Shown piece after piece: positions 8,447 to 17,277 of a stretch of DNA of 64,000 nt (positions are counted from its first letter, which is position 1; every line of letters begins with the position of its first letter). The DNA lies in the NCBI RefSeq assembly GCF_003952345.1, contig NZ_CP034433.1:806001-870000 (forward strand). The letters are read 5' to 3'. The translations under genes were made by a program, and so were the position numbers. The notes beneath the pieces are model-generated. The model saw nothing but the letters and a program-made list of their open reading frames with translations, made no database searches and was not told where the DNA came from. This stretch comes from Iodobacter ciconiae (GTDB lineage: Bacteria; Pseudomonadota; Gammaproteobacteria; Burkholderiales; Chitinibacteraceae).

Positions 8447-8938
8447 ATGAGTATGCGTTCGACGTTTTCAATTGTTGTGGTTTGGTTATTGGTTGCGGCG
8501 GGGATTTATGGGGGATTTAATGTTTTTTTAGCGCATCAATATAACCCGAATACGCGTACTTTTTTAGCCGGGCAGGGGCAGGAATTAATTTTGCAGCGTT
8601 CCCGTGATGGCCATTTTCGTTTAAACGGCAGTATCAACGGCCAGCCTGTGGTGCTGCTTATTGATACCGGTGCCACCACGGTGACGGTGGGGGCTGCGCT
8701 GGCTGAGCGTTTACAGTTAAAAGTTGGCCAGCCTTTTATTTCGCAAACAGCGAATGGTGAAGTTGAAGGCTATCAGTCCCGGCTTGATCAGCTTTTATTT
8801 GGTCCTTTTGAATTTAAAGCCCTGACCGTCGGTGTGGTGCCTCAGCTCGGTGATGAGGTTTTATTAGGTATGAATGTAATTAAGCGCTTTGATATAAGTT
8901 TAAAAAGCGGGCAAATGATTCTTAAAATGAATCACTGA
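8447..8938 (+). CDS. Retropepsin-like aspartic protease, membrane-anchored
   Basis: Single-domain clan AA aspartic protease (163 aa) of the bacterial TIGR02281-type family. An N-terminal hydrophobic helix (residues about 7-25) anchors it, with the protease in the periplasm. The catalytic motif I-D-T-G-A-T has its Asp at residue 73, the flap region follows, and L-L-G-M-N-V-I-K-R-F-D near the C-terminus is the conserved second half. One Asp per chain implies dimerisation for activity. ATG 8447 or 8453 gives a standard membrane-anchor start; an in-frame ATG at 8426 is also possible. Substrate unknown. Confidence 0.85.
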   Translation: MSMRSTFSIVVVWLLVAAGIYGGFNVFLAHQYNPNTRTFLAGQGQELILQRSRDGHFRLNGSINGQPVVLLIDTGATTVTVGAALAERLQLKVGQPFISQTANGEVEGYQSRLDQLLFGPFEFKALTVGVVPQLGDEVLLGMNVIKRFDISLKSGQMILKMNH

Positions 8939-9050
8939 TGCTGATTGCCTGTGTATTTACTATTTGCAATAGTAGGTACTGGTTATTCGCTGCACTATAT
9001 TATTAGTGCTATGCTCGTTTATTATTTTTTTACAAGTGTATCTAAAGCAT

Positions 9051-10169
9051 ATGCAGAAAATATTATTATTGAGTGTTTCTGCAGGCGCCGGGCATGTACG
9101 TGCTGCCGAGGCTATTCGTGCGTATGCAAATATAAGTGATGCCCGGCCGGAGGTGGTTCATTTAGATGTAATGCAATATGTAACGGCAGGGTTTAGAAAA
9201 TTATATACCGATTTTTATATTAAATTGGTGAATAAAGCGCCCGCATTATGGGGGTATCTATATCATTTTACTAATGATGCCCAGGCGGACAGCTCAATTG
9301 AAAAGGTCCGTAAAAAACTGGAACGGATGAATGCGCGTGCTTTATTAAAAGAAATTTCGAACTTTAATCCGGATGCTATTATTTGCACACATTTTCTACC
9401 TGCGGATATTTTATCCAGGCTTTTAAAAAAGGGGGCTATAGATTGTCCTGTCTGGGTGCAGGTTACTGATTTTGATTTGCACAGAATGTGGGTACATGAG
9501 GGCATGGCAGGCTATTTTGCTGCCAATGATGAAGTGGCTTTTCGCATGCGGGCACAGGGTATTGCTGCTGAAAAAATCAGCGTAACAGGCATCCCGATTA
9601 TGCCGGGGTTTGCTGCTGTTGCCAGCCGTGAGCAGTGCGCGGCAGAGCTTGGTCTCAATGCTAAACGTACGACCATTTTATTAATGGGTGGTGGAGCAGG
9701 TTTGGGTAGTCTGGATACCATTGCCGCACGGTTGCTGACGCTGGAGGGGGATTTTCAGCTGATTGTTATGGCAGGTAAAAATGAGGCTGCTTTGGCGGCA
9801 TTGCAAGCTTTATCTTTACGCTATCCGGGCCGTGTTTTGCCCCAGGGTTTTACCGATAAAGTAGAGCGGCTGATGGTATGCGCTGATCTGGTTGTGACCA
9901 AACCCGGTGGCCTGACTACTTCCGAATGCCTGGCGATGGGGCTGCCGATGATTGTTAATTCACCGATTCCGGGGCAGGAAGAGCGCAACGCGGATTTCTT
10001 ATTAGAGCAAGGCGTGGCGCTAAAAGCGTTTGATGCGGTGACCTTAGAATACCGGATACGGTATTTATTAGATAATCCTGCCAGGCTTGCCGAGATGAGT
10101 GCAAAAGCACGTGCTCTTGGGCAGATTACTGCAGGGCGGCAGGTGCTTGATAAGGTACTGGCGCGGTAG
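9051..10169 (+). CDS. MGDG synthase / UgtP-like GT28 glycosyltransferase
   Basis: Predicted GT-B fold glycosyltransferase (372 aa). The N-terminus L-L-L-S-V-S-A-G-A-G-H-V-R-A-A-E-A matches the start of monogalactosyldiacylglycerol synthases and UgtP, with the G-A-G-H acceptor loop. The C-terminal domain has L-L-M-G-G-G-A-G-L-G and the nucleotide-sugar binding K-P-G-G-L-T-T-S-E-C-L-A-M-G-L-P segment. By family it would move hexose from a UDP-sugar onto diacylglycerol at the inner membrane face, producing a glycolipid, perhaps a phospholipid substitute when phosphate is short. ATG 9051 gives the family start. Acceptor and sugar are not determinable from sequence. Confidence 0.87.
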   Translation: MQKILLLSVSAGAGHVRAAEAIRAYANISDARPEVVHLDVMQYVTAGFRKLYTDFYIKLVNKAPALWGYLYHFTNDAQADSSIEKVRKKLERMNARALLKEISNFNPDAIICTHFLPADILSRLLKKGAIDCPVWVQVTDFDLHRMWVHEGMAGYFAANDEVAFRMRAQGIAAEKISVTGIPIMPGFAAVASREQCAAELGLNAKRTTILLMGGGAGLGSLDTIAARLLTLEGDFQLIVMAGKNEAALAALQALSLRYPGRVLPQGFTDKVERLMVCADLVVTKPGGLTTSECLAMGLPMIVNSPIPGQEERNADFLLEQGVALKAFDAVTLEYRIRYLLDNPARLAEMSAKARALGQITAGRQVLDKVLAR

Positions 10170-10253
10170 GCAGGTATTATTTCAGTATGGCGCAGGCGCA
10201 AATCAATGATTTGCCCCTGTTGTTTTACTTTTACCTTTTTATAAGGGTTGTTG

Positions 10254-10805
10254 ATGTTAAATATGATATTCAAATTATTGATTGTGGTGTTTCTGGCTAT
10301 GCCTGCATATGCTGCAGGGCCGGTGCGTAAAGCGGAATGGGCCGAGCCTATCGAACATTCGGCTAATTTATTCAGGATAACGCCACAGTTTTATCGTAGT
10401 GCACAGCTTGATGCTAAAGATTTATCGCTGATCCAGTCATTAGGCGTGAAAACAGTGGTGAGTTTGCGTGCCTTTCATTCGGATCAGAAAATTCTAAAAG
10501 ACACAGGGCTGAAAGCTGTTCGTGTACCGATGAATACCTGGGATATTGATGATAAAGAAGTCATTGAGGCATTACGGGCTATCAGGCAGGCAGAGGGGCC
10601 GGTTTTACTGCATTGCCTGCATGGCGCGGATAGAACAGGTTTGATTTCGGCGATGTACCGTATTCTTTATCAGGGCTGGAGCAAAGAGCAGGCTCTGGAT
10701 GAATTAATAAATGGTGCTTATGGCTACCATTCAATGTGGACTAATATTCCAAAGTATTTAAATGCTGTAGATATAGAAAAAATACGCTTTGCTGTTGAAA
10801 AATAA
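10254..10805 (+). CDS. Secreted dual-specificity/tyrosine-type Cys phosphatase
   Basis: A 183-residue protein with a signal peptide (M-L-N-M-I-F-K-L-L-I-V-V-F-L, cleavage likely after A-Y-A near residue 18) and the Cys-phosphatase P-loop H-C-L-H-G-A-D-R-T-G, nucleophile Cys about residue 121 and phosphate-binding Arg six residues on. The upstream Y-R-S-A-Q-L and G-V-K-T-V-V-S-L-R segments are typical of the bacterial DSP-like family found in the periplasm. AAGG at 10243-10246 supports ATG 10254. It lies 84 bases after the glycosyltransferase in the same orientation, so co-transcription is possible; a link to lipid-phosphate metabolism is only a guess. Confidence 0.83.
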   Translation: MLNMIFKLLIVVFLAMPAYAAGPVRKAEWAEPIEHSANLFRITPQFYRSAQLDAKDLSLIQSLGVKTVVSLRAFHSDQKILKDTGLKAVRVPMNTWDIDDKEVIEALRAIRQAEGPVLLHCLHGADRTGLISAMYRILYQGWSKEQALDELINGAYGYHSMWTNIPKYLNAVDIEKIRFAVEK

Positions 10806-10916
10806 TAGCGTCATTTATATCGAAAGATGAATCGTTTGAATAAAAGTTGTATTTTTATTGCCGTATTTTTTACGTAATAACTGAAATGGCGGGCAGCCTG
10901 TCATATTCAGGGGGAG

Positions 10917-11806
10917 CTAGGCCCAATCTGCTGCCATTGCCCTGACGGTATCAATGACCTGATGTTTACTGATGTCTGCACGCTTGCCGCTGCGCCAGGC
11001 CATCATCACCTCCCATTCCCGAAGCGGCCAATCACTTATGGTCAGCTTGATGAGCCGGCCTTCGTGTAAATCCCGTTTTACAGCCACTTCCGGCATAAAA
11101 GTTAAAAAGCCATGCTCCATTGCCATTTCACGTGCGGCGCTGGCGGGTTGAATGGCGTGAATTGGTCCGCTTACACTACGCAAGCTGCGTAGCTGATTGA
11201 TGAGCTGATCACAGCCATCGTCCCAGAATTGTGGTGCCAGTTGTTCATTGGCAATATCGGCCAGTGTCAGCTTCCCGGCTTTGGCCAGTGAGTGACGTTT
11301 ATGCACTACGGCAATAATGGGTGAGCGCCAGATACGCTCCATTTGAATTTCTGCCACAGAGGGGCATTTGATGATAAAGCCCAGCTGAGCCTTGCCGCTG
11401 AGCAGGTTTTCCATAATGGTTTGAGAGTGATCGGTGCTGCAGCGGATTTCCATCGGTGCTTTAGCAAGGGCCACCAGAATGGGGGCAAGTACCACAGAAG
11501 CTATAATGAGGGCATACAGGCCAGTGTCATTTTTGGCAGGGCTGGCGCGCCCTGGATTACTGTTCTGCCTGATTCCAGCGCAGCCAGTGCTTGCTGTGCC
11601 GCAGGCAAGAAAGACAGGCAGGCGGTGCTGGGAATCGCTCCCCGGCGGTGGCGCTGAAATAATTGTGCACCAGGCTCGGCTTCGAGCAAGCCAACTCGCT
11701 GACTGACCTGGGGGTGAGACCAGCTGCGTCTTGCTGCTGCCTGACTAAAGCTGCCGCAAGCCACAATGTCGATCAGTAATTGCAAATCATCAATTGTCAG
11801 AGCCAT
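10917..11806 (-). pseudogene. LysR-family regulator broken by a frameshift
   Basis: The first 101 codons (11806 to 11501) encode a LysR helix-turn-helix domain and the start of the linker. The frame then meets TAG, and the effector-binding domain continues in another frame from about 11512 to 10917 (192 residues seen from GTG 11495). Read across the shift near 11500-11512, the two parts join into one normal LysR protein of about 290 residues. A one-base insertion or deletion (or a sequencing error) explains this. The HTH is also slightly odd (R-S-W-S-H-P-Q-V-S-Q-R). Its divergent neighbour at 11838 is broken too, suggesting the pair decayed together. Confidence 0.8.
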
Positions 11807-11837
11807 AAGTAAAATCCATATTAATTATTAGCAGTTC

Positions 11838-12137
11838 ATGGCTTCTGTAATAACTGGCCACGGCAGAGAATATGCATTAATCATTACGGGGAATGCAAAA
11901 TGGCTGGGGCAGAGCGGGCAAGGTGGCTGGGGCGGCGTTTTATTATGCTGGATAACATGCTGGCCGTTTGTGGGTTTTTTCTGGTTTTTCTGCTGATTAG
12001 CCTGCATTTTGTTGATCAGCGGCTTACCCTGGCTGGTGCTGGCCCTGATTGGAAGTGCAACATTTCTGGGGCTATACAGGCAGTTTTTTCCTTCCCATAA
12101 AATACGCTGGCATAGGCTAAAAACCCAGTCTGCATAA
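11838..12137 (+). pseudogene. Possible remnant of a membrane-protein gene with in-frame TGA
   Basis: From ATG 11838 one frame runs to TAA 12135 with a single internal TGA at 11994-11996. The part after the stop encodes a clear hydrophobic helix ([15 protein letters not shown]) followed by a basic tail, and Trp-rich hydrophobic sequence precedes it. A TGG-to-TGA change would explain the break. No family is recognised, and another frame here is also open over 66 codons, so this is a tentative call. It is divergent to the broken LysR gene. Confidence 0.3.
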
Positions 12138-12439
12138 CTGTTTGGACTGCATGATTCTGGATTATTAAGCTGCTTTAAATTGCCGCCCATCCCTGTTGTA
12201 TGTAAATAATGCACATGCGCACATGTAAGACTTGCGGTGTAATGGCGTGAAATTTAAGGCGCATGGTGAGAATTTTTCGCTAATTCAAAAACAAAAATTA
12301 AGTAAACTTCAGACCCAAATGGAATCCACTCACTTCTGCTTCTTTTTTAAAAGAGAGGCAGCGTAAAGCGAGAGCTTGAAGAAGCTTGGTCGCTATCCGT
12401 TTTGCCCTAGTTTACCTAGTAAGAATACAGAGAGTTCTG
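12138..12439. other. Leader/promoter region of the symporter gene
   Basis: About 300 bases without a convincing gene. It precedes the symporter start and must carry its promoter. An AT-rich stretch lies around 12275-12305 and AGAGAG just upstream of ATG 12440 serves as the likely ribosome-binding site. No strong hairpin or operator was recognised. Confidence 0.3.
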
Positions 12440-13756
12440 ATGCAGTCTAAACATTTAACCTTGTACATTATCCTTGCTATGGTTTTGGGGATAATCTGTG
12501 GCTATGTCGTGAACCAGTACGCAGATAATTCTGCTTCACTTGCGTCTTTTGCCTCTTATATATCGCTGCTTAGTGATATTTTCCTGCGCCTCATCAAAAT
12601 GATTATTGCACCGCTGGTGTTTTCTACCTTGGTGGTGGGAATTGCCAGAATGGGTGATAGCGGTGCAATTGGCCGGATTGGTTTAAAAACCATGGGCTGG
12701 TTTATGTTTATGTCGATCACCTCTTTAGTGCTGGGTCTGGTGATGGTGACTGTGCTGGAGCCGGGGGTTGGCCTGAATCTGGCGCTGCCTGCAGTGGGTA
12801 CTGAAAGTGGTATCGCAAAAGGGACAATGAATTTAAAAGACTTTTTGCATCATGCTTTTCCAACCAGCATTTTTGATGCAATGGCAAAGAATGAAATTCT
12901 GCAAATTGTTGTATTCTCTATTTTCTTTGGTGTAGCAGGTGCCGCTTTGGGTGAGCGGGCCACACCGCTGATTGATGTGATCGATGTAGTTGCGCATGTC
13001 ATGCTTAAAATCACCACTTACATCATGAATTTTGCACCCGTGGCTGTTTTTGCTGCGATGGCTGCCGTGATCGCCAAGGAAGGGATTGAGGTACTGGCGG
13101 TGTATGGCAAGTTTGTAGTTGGTTTTTATGCAAGTATTTTTGTTCTGTGGTGCGTGATTACGTTATTGGGTTTTTTATTTTTAAGAACACGCGTATTTGG
13201 CTTATTACGCCGTATTCGCGGGGCGATTCTACTGGCCTTTACAACAGCAAGCAGCGAAGCTGCCTATCCGCAAACGCTGGAGCAGCTGGAAAAATTTGGC
13301 TGTAATAAAAAGATATCCAGTTTTGTATTGCCGATCGGTTACTCGTTTAACCTTGATGGCTCGATGATGTATTGCACCTTTGCTACCTTATTTATTGCCC
13401 AGGCTTATGGTATCGAGCTGACGCTGATGCAAAAAATCATGATGTTGCTGATTCTGATGCTGACATCTAAAGGCATGGCCGGTGTGCCGCGTGCATCACT
13501 GGTGGTGATTGCCGCTACCTTGTCGCAGTTTAATATCCCTGAAGCAGGTCTCTTGCTGATTCTGGGTGTGGATCATTTCCTGGATATGGGCCGCTCTGCT
13601 ACCAATGTGCTTGGTAATGCTGTAGCCACCGGAGTGGTTTGTAAATGGGAAAACGAGCTTGGTGAAGAGCACGATGTTTTAGCTGCCGGGGCTGCGCCTG
13701 AAATTGCACCCGAGTTTACGGATCAGCCTGCTTTAGATAAACCAGCGGCCGTCTGA
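12440..13756 (+). CDS. Dicarboxylate/amino acid:cation symporter (DAACS family)
   Basis: Sodium- or proton-coupled symporter (438 aa) of the GltP/DctA family for glutamate, aspartate or C4-dicarboxylates. Eight transmembrane helices and two re-entrant loops are expected. Visible signatures are the serine-rich HP1 T-T-A-S-S-E-A-A-Y-P, the TM7 segment F-N-L-D-G-S-M-M-Y (NMDGT position, with S-M-M variant), the HP2 S-K-G-M-A-G-V-P and the TM8 stretch D-H-F-L-D-M-G-R-S-A-T-N-V-L-G-N. In GltP-type carriers the Arg of the TM8 motif binds acidic side chains. ATG 12440 gives a normal N-terminus; an in-frame start 54 bases upstream adds an atypical basic leader. Confidence 0.93.
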   Translation: MQSKHLTLYIILAMVLGIICGYVVNQYADNSASLASFASYISLLSDIFLRLIKMIIAPLVFSTLVVGIARMGDSGAIGRIGLKTMGWFMFMSITSLVLGLVMVTVLEPGVGLNLALPAVGTESGIAKGTMNLKDFLHHAFPTSIFDAMAKNEILQIVVFSIFFGVAGAALGERATPLIDVIDVVAHVMLKITTYIMNFAPVAVFAAMAAVIAKEGIEVLAVYGKFVVGFYASIFVLWCVITLLGFLFLRTRVFGLLRRIRGAILLAFTTASSEAAYPQTLEQLEKFGCNKKISSFVLPIGYSFNLDGSMMYCTFATLFIAQAYGIELTLMQKIMMLLILMLTSKGMAGVPRASLVVIAATLSQFNIPEAGLLLILGVDHFLDMGRSATNVLGNAVATGVVCKWENELGEEHDVLAAGAAPEIAPEFTDQPALDKPAAV

Positions 13757-13775
13757 TGGTTGGATTGCTGTAATA

Positions 13776-13807
13776 AAAATGGCCCGGATCATTTTCCGGG
13801 CCATTTT
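13776..13807. terminator. Bidirectional intrinsic terminator between symporter and pntB
   Basis: AATGGCCCGG (13778-13787) pairs with CCGGGCCATT (13796-13805), flanked by A-run and T-run on the two sides. The hairpin serves the convergent symporter and transhydrogenase transcripts. Confidence 0.85.
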
Positions 13808-13884
13808 CATTTGGATGGGCCAGCCACGTTATTTGATGTATTTGAGCGCCGGGTGGAGCTAAAAACCTGGCCGTTCAATATTTC

Positions 13885-15252
13885 TTAATGCACCGCCTGC
13901 AGCATCTGCTCAACGACTTTTTTAGCGTCGCCAAACACCATCATGGTTCTGTCCATATAGAACAGATCATTATCCAGCCCGGCGTAGCCTGCATTCATCG
14001 AGCGTTTAACCACCATCACCGTTTTGGCTTTATAAGCTTCTAAAATCGGCATGCCGTAAATGGGGCTGGCCGGATCGTTTTTGGCCGCAGGGTTGACCAC
14101 ATCATTTGCGCCAATAATGAGCACAACATCGGCAGTAGAAAACTCGCTGTTGATTTCCTCCATTTCTACCACTTTGTCGTAGGGCACTTCGGCTTCGGCC
14201 AGCAGCACATTCATATGCCCCGGCATACGGCCCGCCACAGGGTGGATAGCATAGCGAACGTCCACACCACGTGCGCTCAGTAAATCACTCAGTTCTTGCA
14301 AAGCATGCTGGGCACGAGAAACGGCAAGGCCGTAGCCCGGCACAATGATGACTTTTTCTGCGTTTTCCATTAGAAATGCCGCATCGTCTGCACTGCCGGA
14401 GCGATAGTTTTTTTGTGCTGATCCGGCAGGGCCGGCCTCGGTAACGGCGGCACCAAAGCCACCTAAAAGCACCGAGATAATTGAGCGGTTCATGGCCTTA
14501 CACATGATGTAGGATAAAATTGCGCCTGATGCGCCGACGCAGGCCCCGGCAATAATCAGCACCGGATTATTCAGCGTAAAACCGATCCCTGCCGCAGCCC
14601 AGCCTGAATAAGAATTCAGCATTGATACCACTACCGGCATATCTGCGCCACCAATGGGAATAATCAGCAGCACGCCTAGTGCCAGTGCAATACCCACCAT
14701 GATTAGAAAAGAGGATTGGCTATCGCCCCAGACATACAGCGTGCCAAAGCCCAGAATGGCCAGAACCAGCACCAGATTCAAGCCATGCTGGCCTTTAAAG
14801 TTAATGGCTCTTGCACCAAACTTACCTGATAGCTTGCCATAGGCAATCACCGAGGCGCTAAAGGTGATTGCACCAATAAATGCGCCGATAAACAGCTCGA
14901 CTTTCTGCATGCCACTATGGCTAACACCTAAATGAAATATTGCGGCAATGGCGATCAGTACGGCAGACAAGCCAACCAAAGAATGCATGGCGGCAACCAG
15001 CTCGGGCATAGCCGTCATTGCGACCGTGCGGGCTTTATAAGCGCCGACTATGGCACCGGCTGTCATTGCCGCAAGAATCAGCCAAATTACGGGTTTGTCA
15101 GCCACAAAAAACGAGGTGATGATGGCAAGCGCCATGCCGATCATGCCGAAAAGATTGCCGCGCTGGGCCGACAGGGGGGAAGACAGGCCTTTGAGCGATA
15201 AAATAAACAGCACGGCGGAAATTAAATAAAGAACGGCGGTGAGGTTCTGCAT
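13885..15252 (-). CDS. pntB: NAD(P) transhydrogenase subunit beta
   Basis: Membrane and NADP(H)-binding subunit (455 aa) of proton-translocating transhydrogenase, which uses the proton gradient to reduce NADP+ with NADH. The N-terminal half is hydrophobic with about nine helices; the C-terminal domain III carries V-I-I-V-P-G-Y-G-L-A-V-S-R-A-Q-H, the NADP site R-M-P-G-H-M-N-V-L-L-A-E-A, and the final lobe I-G-A-N-D-V-V-N-P-A-A. Length matches the family. Its ATG shares a base with the stop of pntA2 (TAATG), indicating translational coupling. Third gene of the pntA-pntA2-pntB operon. Confidence 0.97.
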   Translation of the reverse strand: MQNLTAVLYLISAVLFILSLKGLSSPLSAQRGNLFGMIGMALAIITSFFVADKPVIWLILAAMTAGAIVGAYKARTVAMTAMPELVAAMHSLVGLSAVLIAIAAIFHLGVSHSGMQKVELFIGAFIGAITFSASVIAYGKLSGKFGARAINFKGQHGLNLVLVLAILGFGTLYVWGDSQSSFLIMVGIALALGVLLIIPIGGADMPVVVSMLNSYSGWAAAGIGFTLNNPVLIIAGACVGASGAILSYIMCKAMNRSIISVLLGGFGAAVTEAGPAGSAQKNYRSGSADDAAFLMENAEKVIIVPGYGLAVSRAQHALQELSDLLSARGVDVRYAIHPVAGRMPGHMNVLLAEAEVPYDKVVEMEEINSEFSTADVVLIIGANDVVNPAAKNDPASPIYGMPILEAYKAKTVMVVKRSMNAGYAGLDNDLFYMDRTMMVFGDAKKVVEQMLQAVH

Positions 15253-15599
15253 TATCTGGCTTTCCTTTTAAACATAGCCAGCATGCGCTGCGTGACTAAA
15301 AAGCCGCCAAATATATTTATGCTGGCCAGAAAAATGGCTGCAGCTCCCAATACGCTGGTCAGGCTGATTTCTTGCGCATTGATATCCACGACCTGCAGCA
15401 TGGCACCCACAACAATAATGCCGCTGATTGCATTGGTAACGGCCATCAGTGGGGTGTGCAGTGCCGGGGTCACATTCCAGACCACGTGGTAGCCTACAAA
15501 AATAGCTAGAATAAAAATGGTCAGGCTGCCAATAAAAGGGTCAGTTGTCAGAGCATGGCTGCCTGCTTCTGCAACGGCGGAGGCCGATTCAATAAACAT
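15252..15599 (-). CDS. pntA2: NAD(P) transhydrogenase subunit alpha-2 (membrane part)
   Basis: Short membrane subunit (115 aa) equal to the C-terminal membrane portion of E. coli PntA, here a separate gene as in Rhodospirillum-type three-subunit enzymes. Three or four hydrophobic helices are visible, with the conserved [18 protein letters not shown] and T-N-A-I-S-G-I segments. It lies between pntA and pntB and forms the proton channel together with pntB. Confidence 0.95.
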   Translation of the reverse strand: MFIESASAVAEAGSHALTTDPFIGSLTIFILAIFVGYHVVWNVTPALHTPLMAVTNAISGIIVVGAMLQVVDINAQEISLTSVLGAAAIFLASINIFGGFLVTQRMLAMFKRKAR

Positions 15600-15659
15600 T
15601 GCATATTCCTTTTTGCGGGGCGGGTGAAGCCGCCATGACGTAAATTGATATGGAATTTA

Positions 15660-16820
15660 TCAGGCTGGCTGAGCAAGTATCGGGACGGGGGCTGGCTCGG
15701 AAACTTTGCTAAGCACGCCCTGATGGCTAATCAGCGTGGCTTTAATAATTTCATCGTCAAAATGTGGTGCATAAGTGCCACTGCTGTCTTGCAGAAGGCT
15801 GATGAAAGCCAGCATATTGCGGGCATACAGTGCGGATGCATCAGCCGCCAGCAGGCTGGCCAGATTGCCATGGCCTACAATCACTACGCCGTTTTCGCTA
15901 TGAACCACCTCGTCAGCTCTGGATAAGGGGCAATTTCCGCCGCTATCCACAGCCAGATCAATAATCACCGAGCCTGCTTTCATTGCCTTTACTGTTTTTT
16001 CTGGGATGAGTATGGGCGCTGTTTTGCCGGGAATTTGTGCTGTACTGATGATGATGTCGGCCAGGCGCGCCTGCTGATCAATTAATAAAGTTTGACGTAG
16101 CTTGTAATTATCTGACATTTCACGGGCATAGCCGCCGGAGGTTTCTGTGGCAGCCTTTTCATCTTCACTTAGCGCAACTTCAATAAATTTTCCGCCTAGG
16201 GACTCCACCTGCTCACGGGTGGCCGGGCGCACATCGAAGACTTCCACAATTGCACCAAGCCGCTTAGCTGTAGCAATGGCCTGTAAACCGGCAACGCCCG
16301 CGCCCAGAATCAGGACACGTGCAGGTTTTACGGTACCAGCTGCCGTCATCAGCATTGGCATAAAGCGCGGGTAGTATTGTGTGGCTAACAATATGGCTCT
16401 ATAGCCTGCAATATTGGCCTGGGACGACAAAACATCCATGGATTGAGCACGGGTAATACGTGGCACCAGTTCTAATGCATAGGCACTGATATTTTTGCTG
16501 TTCAGCGTATCAAGATGGGTATAGCGATGAATATCAAACAGGGCGACAAGGGCTGCATGATCGGGCAGCAGAGGAAGCTCATGTGCTTGGGGAGCACGAA
16601 CTTTAAGAATAAGCTGGGCGCCCTGGTAAAGCGCTTCCGGGTGTAGAGCTATTTCTGCACCAGCCTCGGTATAGGCCGCATCGCTAATGGCAGCGTGTAA
16701 GCCCGCCGTACTTTCTACTCTGACAGTATGCCCGGCTTTGATCAGTTTTTTTATCGTCTCCGGCGTGGCCGCGACCCGGAATTCCCCAGGGTAAGCTTCG
16801 GCGGGAATAGCAATCAGCAT
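15660..16820 (-). CDS. pntA: NAD(P) transhydrogenase subunit alpha-1 (NAD-binding)
   Basis: Soluble domain I of the transhydrogenase (386 aa), binding NAD(H) on the cytoplasmic side. It has the alanine-dehydrogenase-like fold: E-F-R-V-A-A-T-P-E-T near the start, S-M-D-V-L-S-S-Q-A-N-I-A-G-Y-R central, the dinucleotide loop G-A-G-V-A-G-L-Q-A, and the mobile-loop region following it. ATG 16820 is chosen because GAGGAAACAGAC precedes it and it yields the standard M-L-I-A-I-P start; an in-frame ATG 33 bases upstream lacks this. First gene of the pnt operon. Confidence 0.95.
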   Translation of the reverse strand: MLIAIPAEAYPGEFRVAATPETIKKLIKAGHTVRVESTAGLHAAISDAAYTEAGAEIALHPEALYQGAQLILKVRAPQAHELPLLPDHAALVALFDIHRYTHLDTLNSKNISAYALELVPRITRAQSMDVLSSQANIAGYRAILLATQYYPRFMPMLMTAAGTVKPARVLILGAGVAGLQAIATAKRLGAIVEVFDVRPATREQVESLGGKFIEVALSEDEKAATETSGGYAREMSDNYKLRQTLLIDQQARLADIIISTAQIPGKTAPILIPEKTVKAMKAGSVIIDLAVDSGGNCPLSRADEVVHSENGVVIVGHGNLASLLAADASALYARNMLAFISLLQDSSGTYAPHFDDEIIKATLISHQGVLSKVSEPAPVPILAQPA

Positions 16821-16921
16821 GTCTGTTTCCTCATGATTGGGAGTAATGGGCAAACAATGGGCGCTTATGTCGGTTTAAATATCGGGCTGCGTCAATAAGG
16901 CGCGTTTTTGATCTTATCGCA

Positions 16922-17092
16922 GTGCAACATAAACTGATTGCAAGTCGTGATAAATTAGTTTCAAGGTGTTGTATTTCATATGAATATGTTCTATTTACCG
17001 CATATTCAGATAAGGAATACACCTTGCTTTTGGGGTTTGACGTAGAAGGCCAGACGCTTGAATTTATGTTTAAGGCACTAAAATTAAAATGA
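16922..17092 (+). CDS. Possible small protein of unknown function (GTG start)
   Basis: An open frame of 56 codons from GTG 16922 to TGA 17090, and open back to about 16845 without an ATG. The translation looks protein-like, with a hydrophobic/acidic alternation and the C-terminal stretch L-L-L-G-F-D-V-E-G-Q-T-L-E-F. There is no good ribosome-binding site and no family recognised. It may instead be the 3' remnant of a lost gene. It sits divergently between pntA and the DUF2325 gene. Confidence 0.22.
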   Translation: MQHKLIASRDKLVSRCCISYEYVLFTAYSDKEYTLLLGFDVEGQTLEFMFKALKLK

Positions 17093-17213
17093 TCGTATGA
17101 AAAAAACAGCCTCTACTTGTATGATTTATCGTGATTTTTTATAAAGATCTAAAAATAACGTTGTTTTTTTGCTTACATTTCATGCAGGTTTATGGTCAAT
17201 GTGTAATAAAAAT

Positions 17214-17232
17214 GTTATTGATAGTCATTATC
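17214..17232. promoter_or_regulatory. Fur box upstream of the DUF2325 gene
   Basis: The 19 bases GTTATTGATAGTCATTATC match the classic Fur-box palindrome GATAATGATAATCATTATC at 16 of 19 positions. The site lies 45 bases before the ATG of the DUF2325 gene, a normal operator position for iron-dependent repression. Confidence 0.72.
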
Positions 17233-17277
17233 GTTTGTAGGAGAATAAATTTAACTTTTCTCTATCAGGATAATGTG

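Noticed and set aside
11900..12100. 66-codon frame in the broken membrane-ORF region
   Set aside because: It overlaps another frame (11838-12137) with a more membrane-like C-terminus; neither is convincing as an intact gene.
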